This document shows positions 1 to 18,020 of a stretch of DNA of 64,000 nt, piece by piece. Under the pieces are notes generated by a model. It had not been told where the DNA came from. It ran no database searches and was given only the letters and a program-made list of their open reading frames with translations. The stretch comes from Halichondria panicea. Lineage: Eukaryota; Porifera; Demospongiae; Suberitida; Halichondriidae. Within the stretch, counting starts at the first letter, position 1. The number at the start of each line of letters is the position of its first letter. Where the stretch lies: assembly GCF_963675165.1 (NCBI RefSeq), contig NC_087386.1, forward strand, positions 1 through 64,000, written 5' to 3'. The translations under genes and the position numbers were made by a program.

Positions 1-733
1 ACACACACACACTGCTCATCTTGTTACTGTGGCTTATATACAACCACACAACTGACTTATTGTACACTTACTTGAGAAGTGGGTCTAACGCTGGTGTATG
101 TGTGATGTGATGGCGGACTGCACTAGCGGCTCAACACAGGACAAGATGATACAGCAATCAGATCGCCATCTTTATTTAGCTGTGGGGGTTCCCAAGGGGA
201 ATACCCTTCTAAAACCGTACATGTGTAAACACTGTGTACTATGATGTCACATGCTGAGACACCCACGCATCTAAACAGTGTAATTAATTTTTTTGTGGTC
301 AAAATTTGCATACCTGACATTCTTTTCATGTTTTATAGCATTATAAAAAGATCTGCAGCCTTGGTACAAACTAACAGCACCGTCCTTTCTGCGAGAGTCT
401 ACAAAAGCATCTGCATCTGCAACGAAACAAGCTCATTTTAGAGCACTTTCTTCATTGGATTCCAAAGTACGTTTGCAGCAAAATAGAATGTGTGCTTTGG
501 TGCAAAGTAAACATCCTCGTTGTTGCTTTAAAACGCGAGTCTTGTTGCACTTTACATTAGTGTGCTAGCTAAAGTGTGTCTGGTTGCTTGTGGACGAGCA
601 GCAAGGTATTCTGCCAAGTAAACAATTGTTTTATCTAGCTTGCTAATCTGCTGAAACTGTGTCAACAAACTAGCTATATTATCATTGCACTCTCTATTTA
701 TTTTTCTGCAGAAAGCCAGTTGAAATCTGCCTG
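1..733. other. Upstream flank of the forkhead gene
   Basis: No convincing protein gene is seen here; the short open frames have no recognisable domain. The first bases are a CA microsatellite. A pyrimidine-rich stretch ending in ctgcag at about 706-711 looks like a 3' splice site just upstream of the forkhead start codon. The forkhead gene may therefore have an upstream 5'UTR exon somewhere in this stretch. That is inference from one acceptor-like site; no matching donor was pinned down. Confidence 0.4.
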
Positions 734-2074
734 ATGCCTAATGCAATAGAGACTCTGGAACCATCTGACTATCTCAGCCTTGGTTCTCCTGCAGCCAGCG
801 ACATGCAGAGACACCATCCCTACCGCTATCAGCTCTACCCAACTACTGCTTACACTGTGCCAGCAGGTATCTCTCCAGCTGCAGCAGCCTATCCGCAGTA
901 CCAGACCAGCTACGATGCCATTTATCGCAACTATCAGGCCTATGGGTCACTTGGAGGACACTCCTCTGCCGGCATGATGCAGTCACCAGCGGTTGTGAGC
1001 CCAGGTATCGAAGTGGCTGGAAACTATCCTATGAGAATCCAACGTCCACAAAAGCCACCATACTCTTACATTGCCCTGATAACTCTCGCTATCATGAGCA
1101 AACCGGAAAGAAAAGCAACTCTGGCTGAGATTTGTCAGTACATTCGCGAGACCTTCCCTTACTACAGAGAGAATTGCAAGCAAGGATGGGAGAACAGTAT
1201 TCGACACAACCTTTCCCTCAACCAATGCTTCCAGAAGCTCCCTCGTGAACAAGGGAAACCTGGCAAAGGACATTTCTGGGTAATTGACCCCGGAGCACGA
1301 CACATGTTTGACGATGGATCTTATCGTAGGAGAAAGAGACGCTACATGAAAGGAGACAACCCAGACTCAGCAGAAGAACATCAAGATGCCATGATGCCAC
1401 AGCAATCGCGAGGCATGGGCATAGACAATCTTATACAGCAGGCTCGCTTCATGAACATTATTCCTCGCTCGATATTTGCCCCTCAAACCTCCCCTGGTAT
1501 TATCTCCCCAAACACACCTAACTATCCCACAGAGCCTCGGATGATCACTGCACAGCTACCACCTTACAGCTCCCTACAAAATCAGATGTATCATCAGCCA
1601 AGTGGTATTGCTGACCTACCTGTAGCAACCACTACACTGCCACTTCCCACTGGCTACCCTCAGCATCATATGCTCATTAGTTCTGGCCCAGTCTCAGGTC
1701 AAACAGTGATTCAAGATCAATCGTCGACTATTGCAGAGTCTCAGTACAGCTCGCAAGCAAGTCCGTCCATCTCCCAGATGCCATGGTCTGCTAGTGTGCC
1801 CATGCTAACACCTATAAACCACCTCAGTACTACGACCTCAAGTTCTGAACACTCTCACATTTGCACCACGGCAGTTATTTCCGACTGCAGCAGTGAAGCG
1901 TCTGGTTCCCCTCAGGCCTGCCTCGAGCCTGTCTATCCCTTCAGCCAGGACTCCAGAATGAGCAGAGTATCCTATTCTGAGATCGAAGAGTGCCTGGGCA
2001 GCAGCAAGATCTCCCTCCACATCCCAGCCATCCAGACGGAGATAGAGCCACTGGGCGACAGGGACTCCTCCTAA
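734..2074 (+). CDS. Class I forkhead (Fox) transcription factor
   Basis: Single-exon frame of 446 codons. The forkhead winged-helix DNA-binding domain spans about residues 106-205. It opens with [14 protein letters not shown], has the recognition helix [16 protein letters not shown], and closes with [10 protein letters not shown] and a basic tail (RRRKRR). The domain binds DNA in the nucleus. The N-terminal 100 residues are rich in Tyr, Ala, Pro and Gln, and the C-terminal 240 in Ser, Thr and Pro, as usual for Fox activation regions. The loop before the recognition helix (YRENCKQGW) seems one residue longer than in FoxC or FoxD, and the helix has Glu where most have Gln. The tail mixes features of FoxD, FoxF and FoxL1, so I do not name a subfamily. 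A 3' splice-like site just upstream suggests a noncoding first exon. Confidence 0.93.
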   Translation: MPNAIETLEPSDYLSLGSPAASDMQRHHPYRYQLYPTTAYTVPAGISPAAAAYPQYQTSYDAIYRNYQAYGSLGGHSSAGMMQSPAVVSPGIEVAGNYPMRIQRPQKPPYSYIALITLAIMSKPERKATLAEICQYIRETFPYYRENCKQGWENSIRHNLSLNQCFQKLPREQGKPGKGHFWVIDPGARHMFDDGSYRRRKRRYMKGDNPDSAEEHQDAMMPQQSRGMGIDNLIQQARFMNIIPRSIFAPQTSPGIISPNTPNYPTEPRMITAQLPPYSSLQNQMYHQPSGIADLPVATTTLPLPTGYPQHHMLISSGPVSGQTVIQDQSSTIAESQYSSQASPSISQMPWSASVPMLTPINHLSTTTSSSEHSHICTTAVISDCSSEASGSPQACLEPVYPFSQDSRMSRVSYSEIEECLGSSKISLHIPAIQTEIEPLGDRDSS

Positions 2075-2385
2075 AGAAGCACCAAATGCTGCAAACACAA
2101 TCACTTGAACATTCAATCAAATATTTCACTGTATTTCTCACATCACTTTCACCCTATGTATAATTTGTACTGTTTTTTATTTTTATTTGTGTATCAGGAA
2201 TTCAGGTACTAGAGAGAATGATTAAATATGTCTAGCTGTTGCATTTTTGTTGAGAATCAAATGTTTTTTGCCTGTGAAATAACGTAAGCAGAAGTTTGCA
2301 TGCCAATTAGATCGTACATGTAGTAGTACGAGCTCCACCCCTCTTCACGGGTCAAAGCCTCAAGGGTCAGAATATTCCACGTGGA

Positions 2386-2393
2386 TATATAAA
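2386..2393 (+). promoter_or_regulatory. TATA-like box upstream of GMDS
   Basis: The string tatataaa lies about 82 bases before the GMDS start codon, in the 400-bp gap after the forkhead gene. Spacing would put transcription start near 2415-2425, leaving a 5'UTR of about 50 bases. The rest of the gap (2075-2474) holds the forkhead 3' flank, and nothing else was recognised. Confidence 0.45.
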
Positions 2394-2474
2394 GTTACAG
2401 AGCTCCAGCTACATTCCTTGGTATCCTACATTCTTGCTATTAACCAACACACGTACACCGACCCACAGACGATA

Positions 2475-8224
<5,750 letters not shown>

Positions 8225-8424
8225 GCATTGTACTAGGAGACTATTGAACTGAACCAAGAGTGTCTATATTTCATTATAGGGATATAATTATTATAATAAA
8301 ATTATATAGTTAGTGGTTAGTTGTATTATCAAGAGTCATTTGGTATTATATTCATTTCTCATGATTACCAAGTGAACATTTTGTGCATGTTTGAGAGTAC
8401 AATAATAAATGAACGACTGTTATA

Positions 8425-9159
8425 TCATCTGAAGGGGAACACTTTCTTATAACGTGAGTTGGGTACTTTATCTTTGTTCTTGAGTTTCCTGACAGCTTCT
8501 CTGATGTGCTTGGGTTGTAGTGGCCCCTCCCCCTCACGAGCAGCACACGCCTCCTCAACCAGCTCGCCCACATACACCTGCACACACACACAGACTCGAG
8601 CTATGCATGGGGACAGTCAGGAACAACTATGGGGGGGGGGCTATTCCTGCCATTGTAACGATAGCTATAGAGCTAGGGCCTAACCTTGGCTATTCCTGCC
8701 ATTGCAATGACGGCGTTCTGAGGCACACTGGCTCCAGCCACACTCTGCATAATCTTCTTGATGGCTGCCTTGGGGAAAGTGGAGCGACGGTAGATCTCAT
8801 ACTGGTCTTGCTGAGAGTTGGAGAAGGCAGAGACCAACAGCTGTAGCCGATCCATCTCATCCATACCACCGCCATCATCTGAAGGCTCTGGCTCTGAGGG
8901 GGAGGGGTGAGGGGTGAGCATGTTGTAACCATTAATGAGGGGTGAGGGGTGAGCATGTTGTAACCATTAATGAGGGGGGAGGGGTGAGGGGTGAGCATGT
9001 TGTAACCATTAATGTAGTTGTGAGGTTTATACTATTGACAGGTATAGGTGCGGGCTCAGGCAATGGTGGACTGTCTTCAATCTTCCTCTTCTTAACAGGT
9101 CCCTCCTCTGACACATCCTCATCATCATCATCCTCCTTCTTGCGCTTGGAGCTGCCCAT
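8425..9159 (-). CDS. TAF11: TFIID subunit TAF11
   Basis: Three exons on the minus strand: 9159-9040, 8891-8685 and 8577-8425, giving 159 aa plus stop. TAF11 is a histone-fold subunit of TFIID that pairs with TAF13 in the nucleus. The N-terminus is acidic and basic low-complexity sequence. The conserved core starts near residue 65 with [20 protein letters not shown], then [21 protein letters not shown] and the terminal helix [14 protein letters not shown]. Order and spacing match the family. Exon 2 could start at either of two adjacent AG sites; the one used keeps frame. The exon 1 donor (gtcaat) is weak, so the first intron is the least certain part. Intron 1 contains a 30-bp repeat (ggtgagcatgttgtaaccattaatgag) in three copies. 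Confidence 0.9.
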
Positions 9160-9367
9160 AGTCTCAGTCTGCCAGAGTTAGCAGCTAGCGTATAGCCTAG
9201 CTAGGAGAACTAGAATACAGTACGTCCACGCGTACGCCCATCTATGAGTTTGTTCTAAAGACGACCTTTTTGATTTGCAACTCCCACCCCAACTCCGCTG
9301 ACACGCCCCCTCTATTATGTCTCCACGTGGTTGAAGCTGAAGTATAAAACCATTGCTGCTCCAGAGA
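9160..9367. promoter_or_regulatory. Divergent promoter between TAF11 and importin-4
   Basis: Only 208 bases separate the start codons of TAF11 (minus) and importin-4 (plus), so this interval must hold both promoters. A tataaaa lies at about 9343-9349, only about 20 bases before the importin-4 start codon, which is probably too close to act as its TATA box. Nothing else specific was recognised. Confidence 0.5.
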
Positions 9368-11603
9368 ATGACTGCTGCCAGTGTTCTGGAGGAGGTACTG
9401 GGTCGTCTGCTGGTCCCTGACAATGCTGTCATTCAGCAGGTAGAGATGTGCACACATCATATACTGTTAGGGGGCTTCATGTGTGTATAAGGAGTATATC
9501 GGTGTACTGGGTGATGGCTGCTTCTAGGCCACCATGGACCTTGTCGTGTCGCCCTCTTATTATTTATTTTTGTAGAAAACCTGCGCAGTGGTTTCCTGTT
9601 TATAAGTATAAATAGTGTATGTATCGATGTAGGCCACCAAGGAGCTCCAGTCAGTGTTCAAGGACCCAGTCATTGTCACAGCTCTCTGTGAGGTGCTGCT
9701 AGGATCACAGAATCCACAGGTACGTTACTATCATGCTGTGATGGTGTGACTAATGTGTGTGTGTGGGCGTTCAGGTACGCCAATATGCAGCAGTCTTACT
9801 CAGGAAAAAAGTTACACAAACTTGGAAGAAGTTGTCACTGGAAGTTAAGCTAACGTGAGTGTGTGCACTGTTGCTATAGTAACCTCATCGTATTCTGCAC
9901 AGGATAAAGTCAACACTTCTACAGACTCTCTCTCAAGAGACCATGTGAGTTGTGTGCCCGCCCCCTCACACACATGCCCACTCCACACACACACACACAC
10001 AGTCGACTGGTCCTCCATTCTATAGCTCATCTTGTGGCAGTGATAGTGAAGAGAGATTTCTGTGACAATATTCAGTGGAGTGATCTCAACACCTTCATCC
10101 TGGGACACTGGTCAAGCAGCCAGCTGGCACACAAACAGGTTACCACTATGTAACTCATTAGTGTTGACCTCTGAACTCTCTGTACAGTTGGCGATGCTAC
10201 TACTCTCCAAGCTCATGGACTGTGCAGCTCATTATGTGAGTGGGTGGATAATGAGACTGCCCCTGTCATTAACACCCCCCACACACACAGTACCATGTCA
10301 TTAATCCCCCCCACACACACACAGTACCATGTCAATGGACAGTTCCCTAATGTATTCCACACACCACCACCCCCCCCACACACACACACCCACACACCAC
10401 CCACACACACACACACACACAGTACCATGTCAATGGACAGTTCCCTAATGTATTCCACACACCACCACCCCCCCCCACACACACACAGTACCATGTCATT
10501 AATCCCCCCCACACACACACAGTACCATGTCGATGGACAGTTCCCTAATGTATTCCACACACACACACACCACCCACACACACACACACACACAGTACCA
10601 TGTCAATGGACAGTTCCCTAATGTATTCCACACACCACCACCCCCCCCCACACACACACACACACCCACACACCACCCACACACACACACACAGTACCAT
10701 GTCGATGGACAGTTCCCTAATGTATTCCACACACCACCACCCCCCCCACACACACACACACACACACCCACACACCACACACACACACACCACCCACACA
10801 CCATACACACACAGTACCATGTCGATGGACAGTTCCCTAATGTATTCCACACACCACCACCCCCCCCACACACACACACACACACACACCCACACACCAC
10901 CCACACACACACACCACACACACACAGTACCATGTCGATGGACAGTTCCCTAATGTATTCCACACACCACCACCCCCCCACACACACACACACACACACC
11001 CACACACCACCCACACACACACACCACCCACACACACACAGTACCATGTCGATGGACAGTTCCCTAATGTATTCCAAATCTTCTCCTCTGCTCTTGAAGA
11101 TCTTTCTGACCCGACCATCACCTACTACACTCTCAAGTAAGCACACCCTCCACATATTACACCTCCTCACACATGCACACGTAGGTCCCTCACTGCCATG
11201 GTAGCGTATGTTGGCTCTGATGACATGGTAAGTGGGTGTGGTCTTGTAGCCCACCCCTCTTATCTCCACACACAGGTGGTGTTTCGCAACCTCATCCCTC
11301 ACATCATGACGGCTGTTAGCTCCCTTATGCAGACTGATGAGGTACATACACTGTATTGTGAGACCACACCCCTTAATCACACCCACTCCAGGATCGTGCA
11401 TGCGAGGGTATGGAGTTATTTGATGAGTTGATTGAAGCGGACGTAGCCATAGTAGTGCCCCACCTGCCCTCGCTCATCACGTTCTGTCTAGAGGTGGCCG
11501 CTAACTGTAACCTTGGCAACAACATACGTGTCAGAGCCATCTCCTTTGTCTCTTGGCTAGCATCACTCAAGAAAAAGGTGGAAAGTGTAGTACTGGTGTA
11601 CTG

Positions 11604-11638
<35 letters not shown>

Positions 11639-12072
11639 GCGTACTGAACACACACACACACACACACACTGGCGTACTGAACACACACACACACACACAC
11701 ACACTGGCGTACTGAACACACACACACACATACACACACTGGCGTACTGAACACACACACACACACACACACTGGCGTACTGAACACACACACACACTGG
11801 CGTGCTGAACACACACACACACACACACTGGCGTACTGAACACACACCCCCACACACACACTAGGCACTGTTGAAGGCTGGTCTCCTACTTCCTATCCTC
11901 CGTGGTATGTTAGGGATCATGGCCATGCCTTCTGATGAGGATGAGGAAGAGGGTTCAGAGTCCGCATCACCTACCACCATTGCTGCTTCAGTATTGGACA
12001 CTCTCTCCAACCACCTCCCTCCAGACAAGCTCTTCACTCCACTAGTAAGCACTAACCCCTCTGTGTGTGTGT

Positions 12073-12107
<35 letters not shown>

Positions 12108-12118
12108 TGGGTGGGTGG

Positions 12119-12149
<31 letters not shown>

Positions 12150-15100
12150 TGTGGGTGTGTGGGTGGGTGGGTGTGGGTGTATGTGTGTGTGTGGGGGTGG
12201 GGGTGTGTGTGTGTGGGTGTGTGTGTGTGTGTGTGTGGTACATGGCCTCTCTAATGATGAACGCCATGTTATGTGTGTCCAGATGCAGTTACTGGGTCCT
12301 TGGGTGGCTAGCTCAGTGGAGCATCAGAGAGGAGCTGCTCTTATTGCCATTGCTGTTATCACTGAAGGCTGCTCTGATCACATTCGCCAACAGTAAGTAC
12401 TCTGCTCTCCATCTCTATAAATCCTAAATACAAGCTCTGTGATTAGTTGATCTCTTACAATTTTATAGCCTTGCGTCTAGAATTCAGCCGTTTTGATAGC
12501 AATCTTTGAGAGCCTGTAATTTGTGTTCAGATTGTCCAATTTGAATGTCCATTATAATAATGTACGATTAGACACAATAAGCAACTCTCAGGATTACATG
12601 TGCACCTCTCCCTCCCACCAGCCACATGAAGTCCCTACTGGAGGTGGTCTATAAAGGTGAGCTAGTCCTCGTGTGTGTGTGTGTGTGTGATGTGTGTGAT
12701 GTGTGTAGGTGTGGGGGATGAGAGTCAGGTGGTCAGGAATGCTGCGTTGTTTGCTATTGGCCAATTTGCTGAATACCTACAGGTAACCTCTCTGTTCCTA
12801 GTGTCCTCATTATTGCTGTCCCTCCTAGCCTGATATCAGTGAGTACAGTGCTGACTTGATGCCAGTGTTGTTCCAGTTCCTAGACACTGCCATAGCATCA
12901 GATACACACTTCCAGTCATCATCCATCACTAAGATATTCTATGCCTTGGAGAGCTTTATTGAGCACCTAGGAGCTGGCCTTGATCCCTACCTACCCATGC
13001 TAATGGAGAAGCTGTTCGTGGCTCTCTCCCTCACCAAGGTAAGGGAGAGTGGGTGGGCGTGTGTGTGTGTGTGTGTGACTGGTAGAGGTTAAGTGGGTGA
13101 GAAACTCCTAAGCTTTCAGAAAATCATTTGGACCATCAGAACTCCATATAGTTACAAAAATAATTCTGAACTAATTTACTGCAGGATATCCATGTGCAAG
13201 AACTGGTTACCAGCACCTTTGGAGCAGCAGGTATCGTGTGTGTGCAGTGTAGTGTGTGTGGGTGTGTGGTGCGCAGTGCAGTGTGTGGGTGTGTGGATAA
13301 TGTGACATGTATGGTTCCACAGCAAACGCATGTGAAGACAAGCTGCAACCTTATTTCACCAAAATAGTGGAGACACTCAAGGTAACAATGTCTTATCCAA
13401 TATGGTCAATATCACCTCTCTCTTGTGTAGGGATTCATTGCTCTCCCACACAACACTGACAATGCAGTACTGCAAGCCCAAGCCATCGGTAGGTACATCT
13501 CACACACACACTTCACACACACACTTCACACACACACCCTCACAGATACTCTGGGGACGCTGGCTAGAACGATAGGAGAGGACATGTTTCGCCCACTGGC
13601 TCAGGATTACCTTGCTCTGGGAATGGTGAGATTGCTCCTCTCATTATTATCCATTTAATGAGTTGCTTGCAGAACCTGATGCAAAGTGATGACCCGGACA
13701 CAAGGAGATCAGTGTGAGTGGGTGTGGTGGGAGGGTGGAGCTTGTGAGTGGGTGGGTTTTCTAATTTTTTCTGGTAGCTTAGAAGGAGCGCGTTCAGATG
13801 ATCTGCTCAAACCACGAACAGCCCACTCTATGTAGTTTAATGTAGTTAAACGTAGTTAACGGGGAAATACACTAACCGCGGCCTTACCTCGAATCACACA
13901 GTCGTAGGTGTGGCTTCTGGTTACATGCATGCCTACCGCACATGCGCATCCATGGTTCCACGTGCTAAAGTGCAGCCGCTGTCAGCGAGCCACAGACAAA
14001 TTGGCTGCTCAAATCTTATGCCTCCCACCTATGGGGGGTGATCAGTGCCAAAACCTCCAGCTCTTTTTATTTAGTACTAAAATCATTTGCATAGTAAAGT
14101 TCTACATACAAATGACACACTCTCTCTTATTTGCATGGTGAAGTTCTACATACAAATGATAGTACTCTCATTTGCATCTGGTGAAGTTCGACATACAAAT
14201 GATACTCTCATTTACATGGTGAAGTTCGACATACAAATGATACTCTCATTTACATGGTGAAGTTCGACATACAAATGATACTCTCATTTGTATGGTGAAG
14301 TTCGACATGCAAATGATACTCACATTTGCATAGTGAATTTGCAACTATTCTCCTTTTCACCTAAGAAAAGGCTCAGGGGAGAGAGTTATCTTTTAAAACT
14401 CCGTTATTGGACACGCCCACTTATGTGACCAAAAAGGATTGCCACATGAGCGGGCGTGTCCAACACGTAGTTATAACAATAATTATAATGTTAAATGTGT
14501 CCTCCTTCATGTTGAGAGTTGTCTTAGGGGCATGCGTGAAGAATGTCACGCTCCCACAATGTTAGCGTCCTATCAACTCCGGTCACACATGTACTACTTC
14601 TGTTGCTATATAGCCTCGAGTATAAAATACATTTTTGACATCAAGTATATAAACACCCACACATTATGTAGTTAGTGGTTTGTTCTAATTGTATTCCAAC
14701 CTTCCCTTTTTCATCCGAGCCCTTCCTTAGATGAAAAAGGGAGTGGTTTCAAGTCAATGCAAATATGTATGAGAGTGTCATTGTAAAACTAACAAAGCTT
14801 ATCATTTGCCATGCAGCGTTATTTGTATGTAGAACTTCTCATTAATTTGTATTTAGAACTTTCATTTGTATGTAGAACTTCACCATGCAAATAAGAGAGA
14901 GCGTGTCATTTGTATGTAAAACTTCACCATGCAAATAATTTTAGTACTAAATAAAAAGAACTGGAGGTTTTGGCACTGATCACCCCCCATACCCACCCCC
15001 CCCCCCCCCCCCCCCCATTCACGGAGGTTAAGACCTATATTTTCTATTTTCCATCCGACGATGTTGATATACCGGTTGGGGGGCTGAATGAGGGCCCCCA

Positions 15101-17955
15101 ACACTTACGTGCTTAATGCTAATCGCAGGGGCCCCTCTCTCAGTACTCCCCCAAAACCTAACCGCAGTCTAACCGCAGTCACGTGACCCCTAACCTCTAG
15201 CGTGACAGGGCACGTGACATCTGCTTAGACCGGTACTGCCAAAAGATAGTGATATCCTCGCCTAGGATATGATATATGCGATCTAGGATATGACGCATTC
15301 CTAGATCACAGTCATTTACTACAATCTGTATGACCATAGTTAACTCAATGATGCGATGTTCTCTGTTATATTCAACGCTAGGTTTCAGAGCCACCTCTAG
15401 TAAGCTTCTCAAGGGAAAGAATTAAAAGCGTCTTATTTGTTGAATGCTATTGTATCACACATGCCCCTCCCCTTTGCTCAGTTACGGGATGTTAGCGTCG
15501 TTGTCGTGTGTGCTGGGAGAGGAGCTGGGACCACACCTACCAACCATTGTGGAGAGGATGATGGAATCACTTACCTCCCAGGAGGGGGTCAAGGTTCGCT
15601 GTATGTCACTATATCACCTATATTATACTGCTCCTCTGATTGGTCAGATCCACTACGATTCGTTTGATGTCTCGTTGCTTGGTTTTGATGAGGAAGGGGA
15701 AAAGGCGGACATGGAGGCAGGGATAGACTCAGATGAAGGCATTGAAGGGTAGGACATACTGTGTGGGAGTGTGGGGTGGGTGTGTGTGGGGGTGTGTGGG
15801 GGTGTAGTAACTGTATAATTATGTCATCATGTGACTCTCCTTATACCAGCAATGCAATAGCCAGTGACACCGCTACAACACATGTAACCAGTTCTTGCTA
15901 CGCTAAGTAACCATTACCTGTGTGTGTGTGTGTGCAGGTATTCGGTTGAGAACGCCTATATGGAGGAGAAGGAGGACACTTGCAATGCACTAGGAGAAAT
16001 AGCTGAGAACGTAGGGTGAGTATGAACCTTGAACTATGACCTCTGTACCCTTGACCTCTGCTTCATAGGAGCCAGTTTCTACCATACATTGACGATTGCT
16101 TCAAGGAAATATCCATCCTCACAGAGGTGTGTGGGCGAGTGTGTGTGTGTGTGCCATGTGACCCCTACCCACTCAGAACTCGGTGGAGGGTATACGTAAA
16201 GCTGCTATTTGGGCGCAAGGTCGACTGTGTAAAGTGTGGTACAAGTGTGTGGTTGCCATGGATACAGAGAGTCGTGAGAGTATAGAGTATTTACTCAACT
16301 CAACATTTCTCAGTTTTGCTGCGACTGTGCGTACAGACTGTGATCGCTCTGTTGTCATAGCAACCCTGGAGACACTGGAGGACTTATTGAAGAGCTTGAA
16401 GGGGAATAGTCCGTTCCCCCTCACGCAGAAACCATTGTCCAGTCTCCTAGTGTCTCTACAGGATATATTCAATAATAAGGTAACCACGTACTGCTTGCAT
16501 GTACATGCAGACAGAGGGCGGGCACAACCTATGTGTGTGGGCGTGGGCTCATGTGACGTGTTTATTCCTATATTTAAGGCAACACTTTAAATATACGACA
16601 TTTTTCTTTAACATTGACTTAGTTTTGTGTGACATTTTTATTATTATAATGTTGTGTCGCTCTGGCTGTTAGTACTGTGTTGACCTCTGACCCCGTGCAG
16701 GCGCAGTGTCAGGAGGAGGAGGATGGAGGTGACCTTGATGACCTCTCAGAGTATGACAGTGTGTTAGTTGAGTGTGGGGGGTCTGTGTTAGGCCCCCTAG
16801 CTGGAGCTGTGGGGGGTGGGGTCTTCCTGATACACCTACCTGAGGTACTACCTCAACTACTCACCAAGCTTGTGAGTACATGCAGAGTAACTCAGTGGAT
16901 GCTTGTATCATCCTCCCCCATATAGAGTGGCTCTAGTGGAGACCAATCCTTTGCTGTTGGAACACTGGCTGAGGTATTGCATGTGCACCAAAGGTTGCAG
17001 CTTGTGTGTGTGTTGGTTTAATCTTTGTCACTGCAGATTATAGAAGGTCTAGGATCTCATGCTTGTCATGTGACTAGCCTCTATCCAACATTTGTGGAGT
17101 ACAGTGGTGATGCTCGTGCAGAAGAGGTGTGCAGTAACTCAGTGTATGGTCTGGGGCTATTAGCAGCCAATGGTGGGCCTGACATGACCAGGTATGAAGC
17201 CTCGTAGGTAGTGGTGTGCTTTTGGTCCCAAACCTTTCAATTTGAAGTGTGGCTACAAGTGATTAAATAGCTGCTCATAACTACTTGATTTATGATTCAT
17301 TAGCACATATGTACAAGACATACATGTACTGAGATTACTATAAATAAGCATGTACCCAATGCCCCCCCCCCCCTCTGCCTGCTTTATAGCCATGTACCCA
17401 ATGCCCCCCCCTGCCTGCTTTATAGCCATGTACCCAATGCCCCCCCCCTCTGCCTGCGTTATAGCCATGTACCCAATGCCCCCCCCCTCTGCCTGCTTTA
17501 TAGCCGTACCCAATGTCCCCCCCCCCTGCCTGCTTTATAGCCATGTACCCAATGCCCCCCCCCCCCTCTGCCTGCTTTATAGCCATGTACCCAATGCCCC
17601 CCCCCCTCTGCCTGCTTTATAGCCATGTACCCAATGCCCCCCCCCTCTGCCTGCTTTATAGCCATGTACCCAATGTACCCCTCTGCCTGCTTTATAGCCA
17701 TGTACCCAATGTCCCCCCCCCCCTCTGCCTGCTTTATAGCCATGTACCCAATGTACCCCTCTGCCTGCAGTAAATATCCAGAAGTGCTGAGTCATCTGTT
17801 CAGTGTGGCTCACGCACGTAAGAGTGCCAAGTCTCGTCGTATCCTTGACAACGTGTGTGGGGCAGTGTGTAGAATGATCCTTGCCCACCAAGACAGTGTC
17901 CCTCTAGATCAGGTGATGACTCTCCCCTCAGACTCCCAGGGCTGCTAGTAACTGC

Positions 17956-18020
<65 letters not shown>

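Noticed and set aside
10236-11041. Possible CRISPR array (regular repeats with variable spacers)
   Set aside because: Spacers are low-complexity CA/C tracts, the repeats include coding sequence of the adjacent exon, and the locus is eukaryotic. The same reasoning applies to all other arrays in the window.
10213-11401. Long open frames on both strands in importin-4 intron 6
   Set aside because: They arise from CA/GT-rich repeat units. Only 35 bases per unit have coding ancestry, and importin-4 keeps its frame by skipping the array.
14439-15104. Open frames of 70-80 codons in importin-4 intron 20 as small genes
   Set aside because: They are mirror translations of the two arms of the fold-back element.
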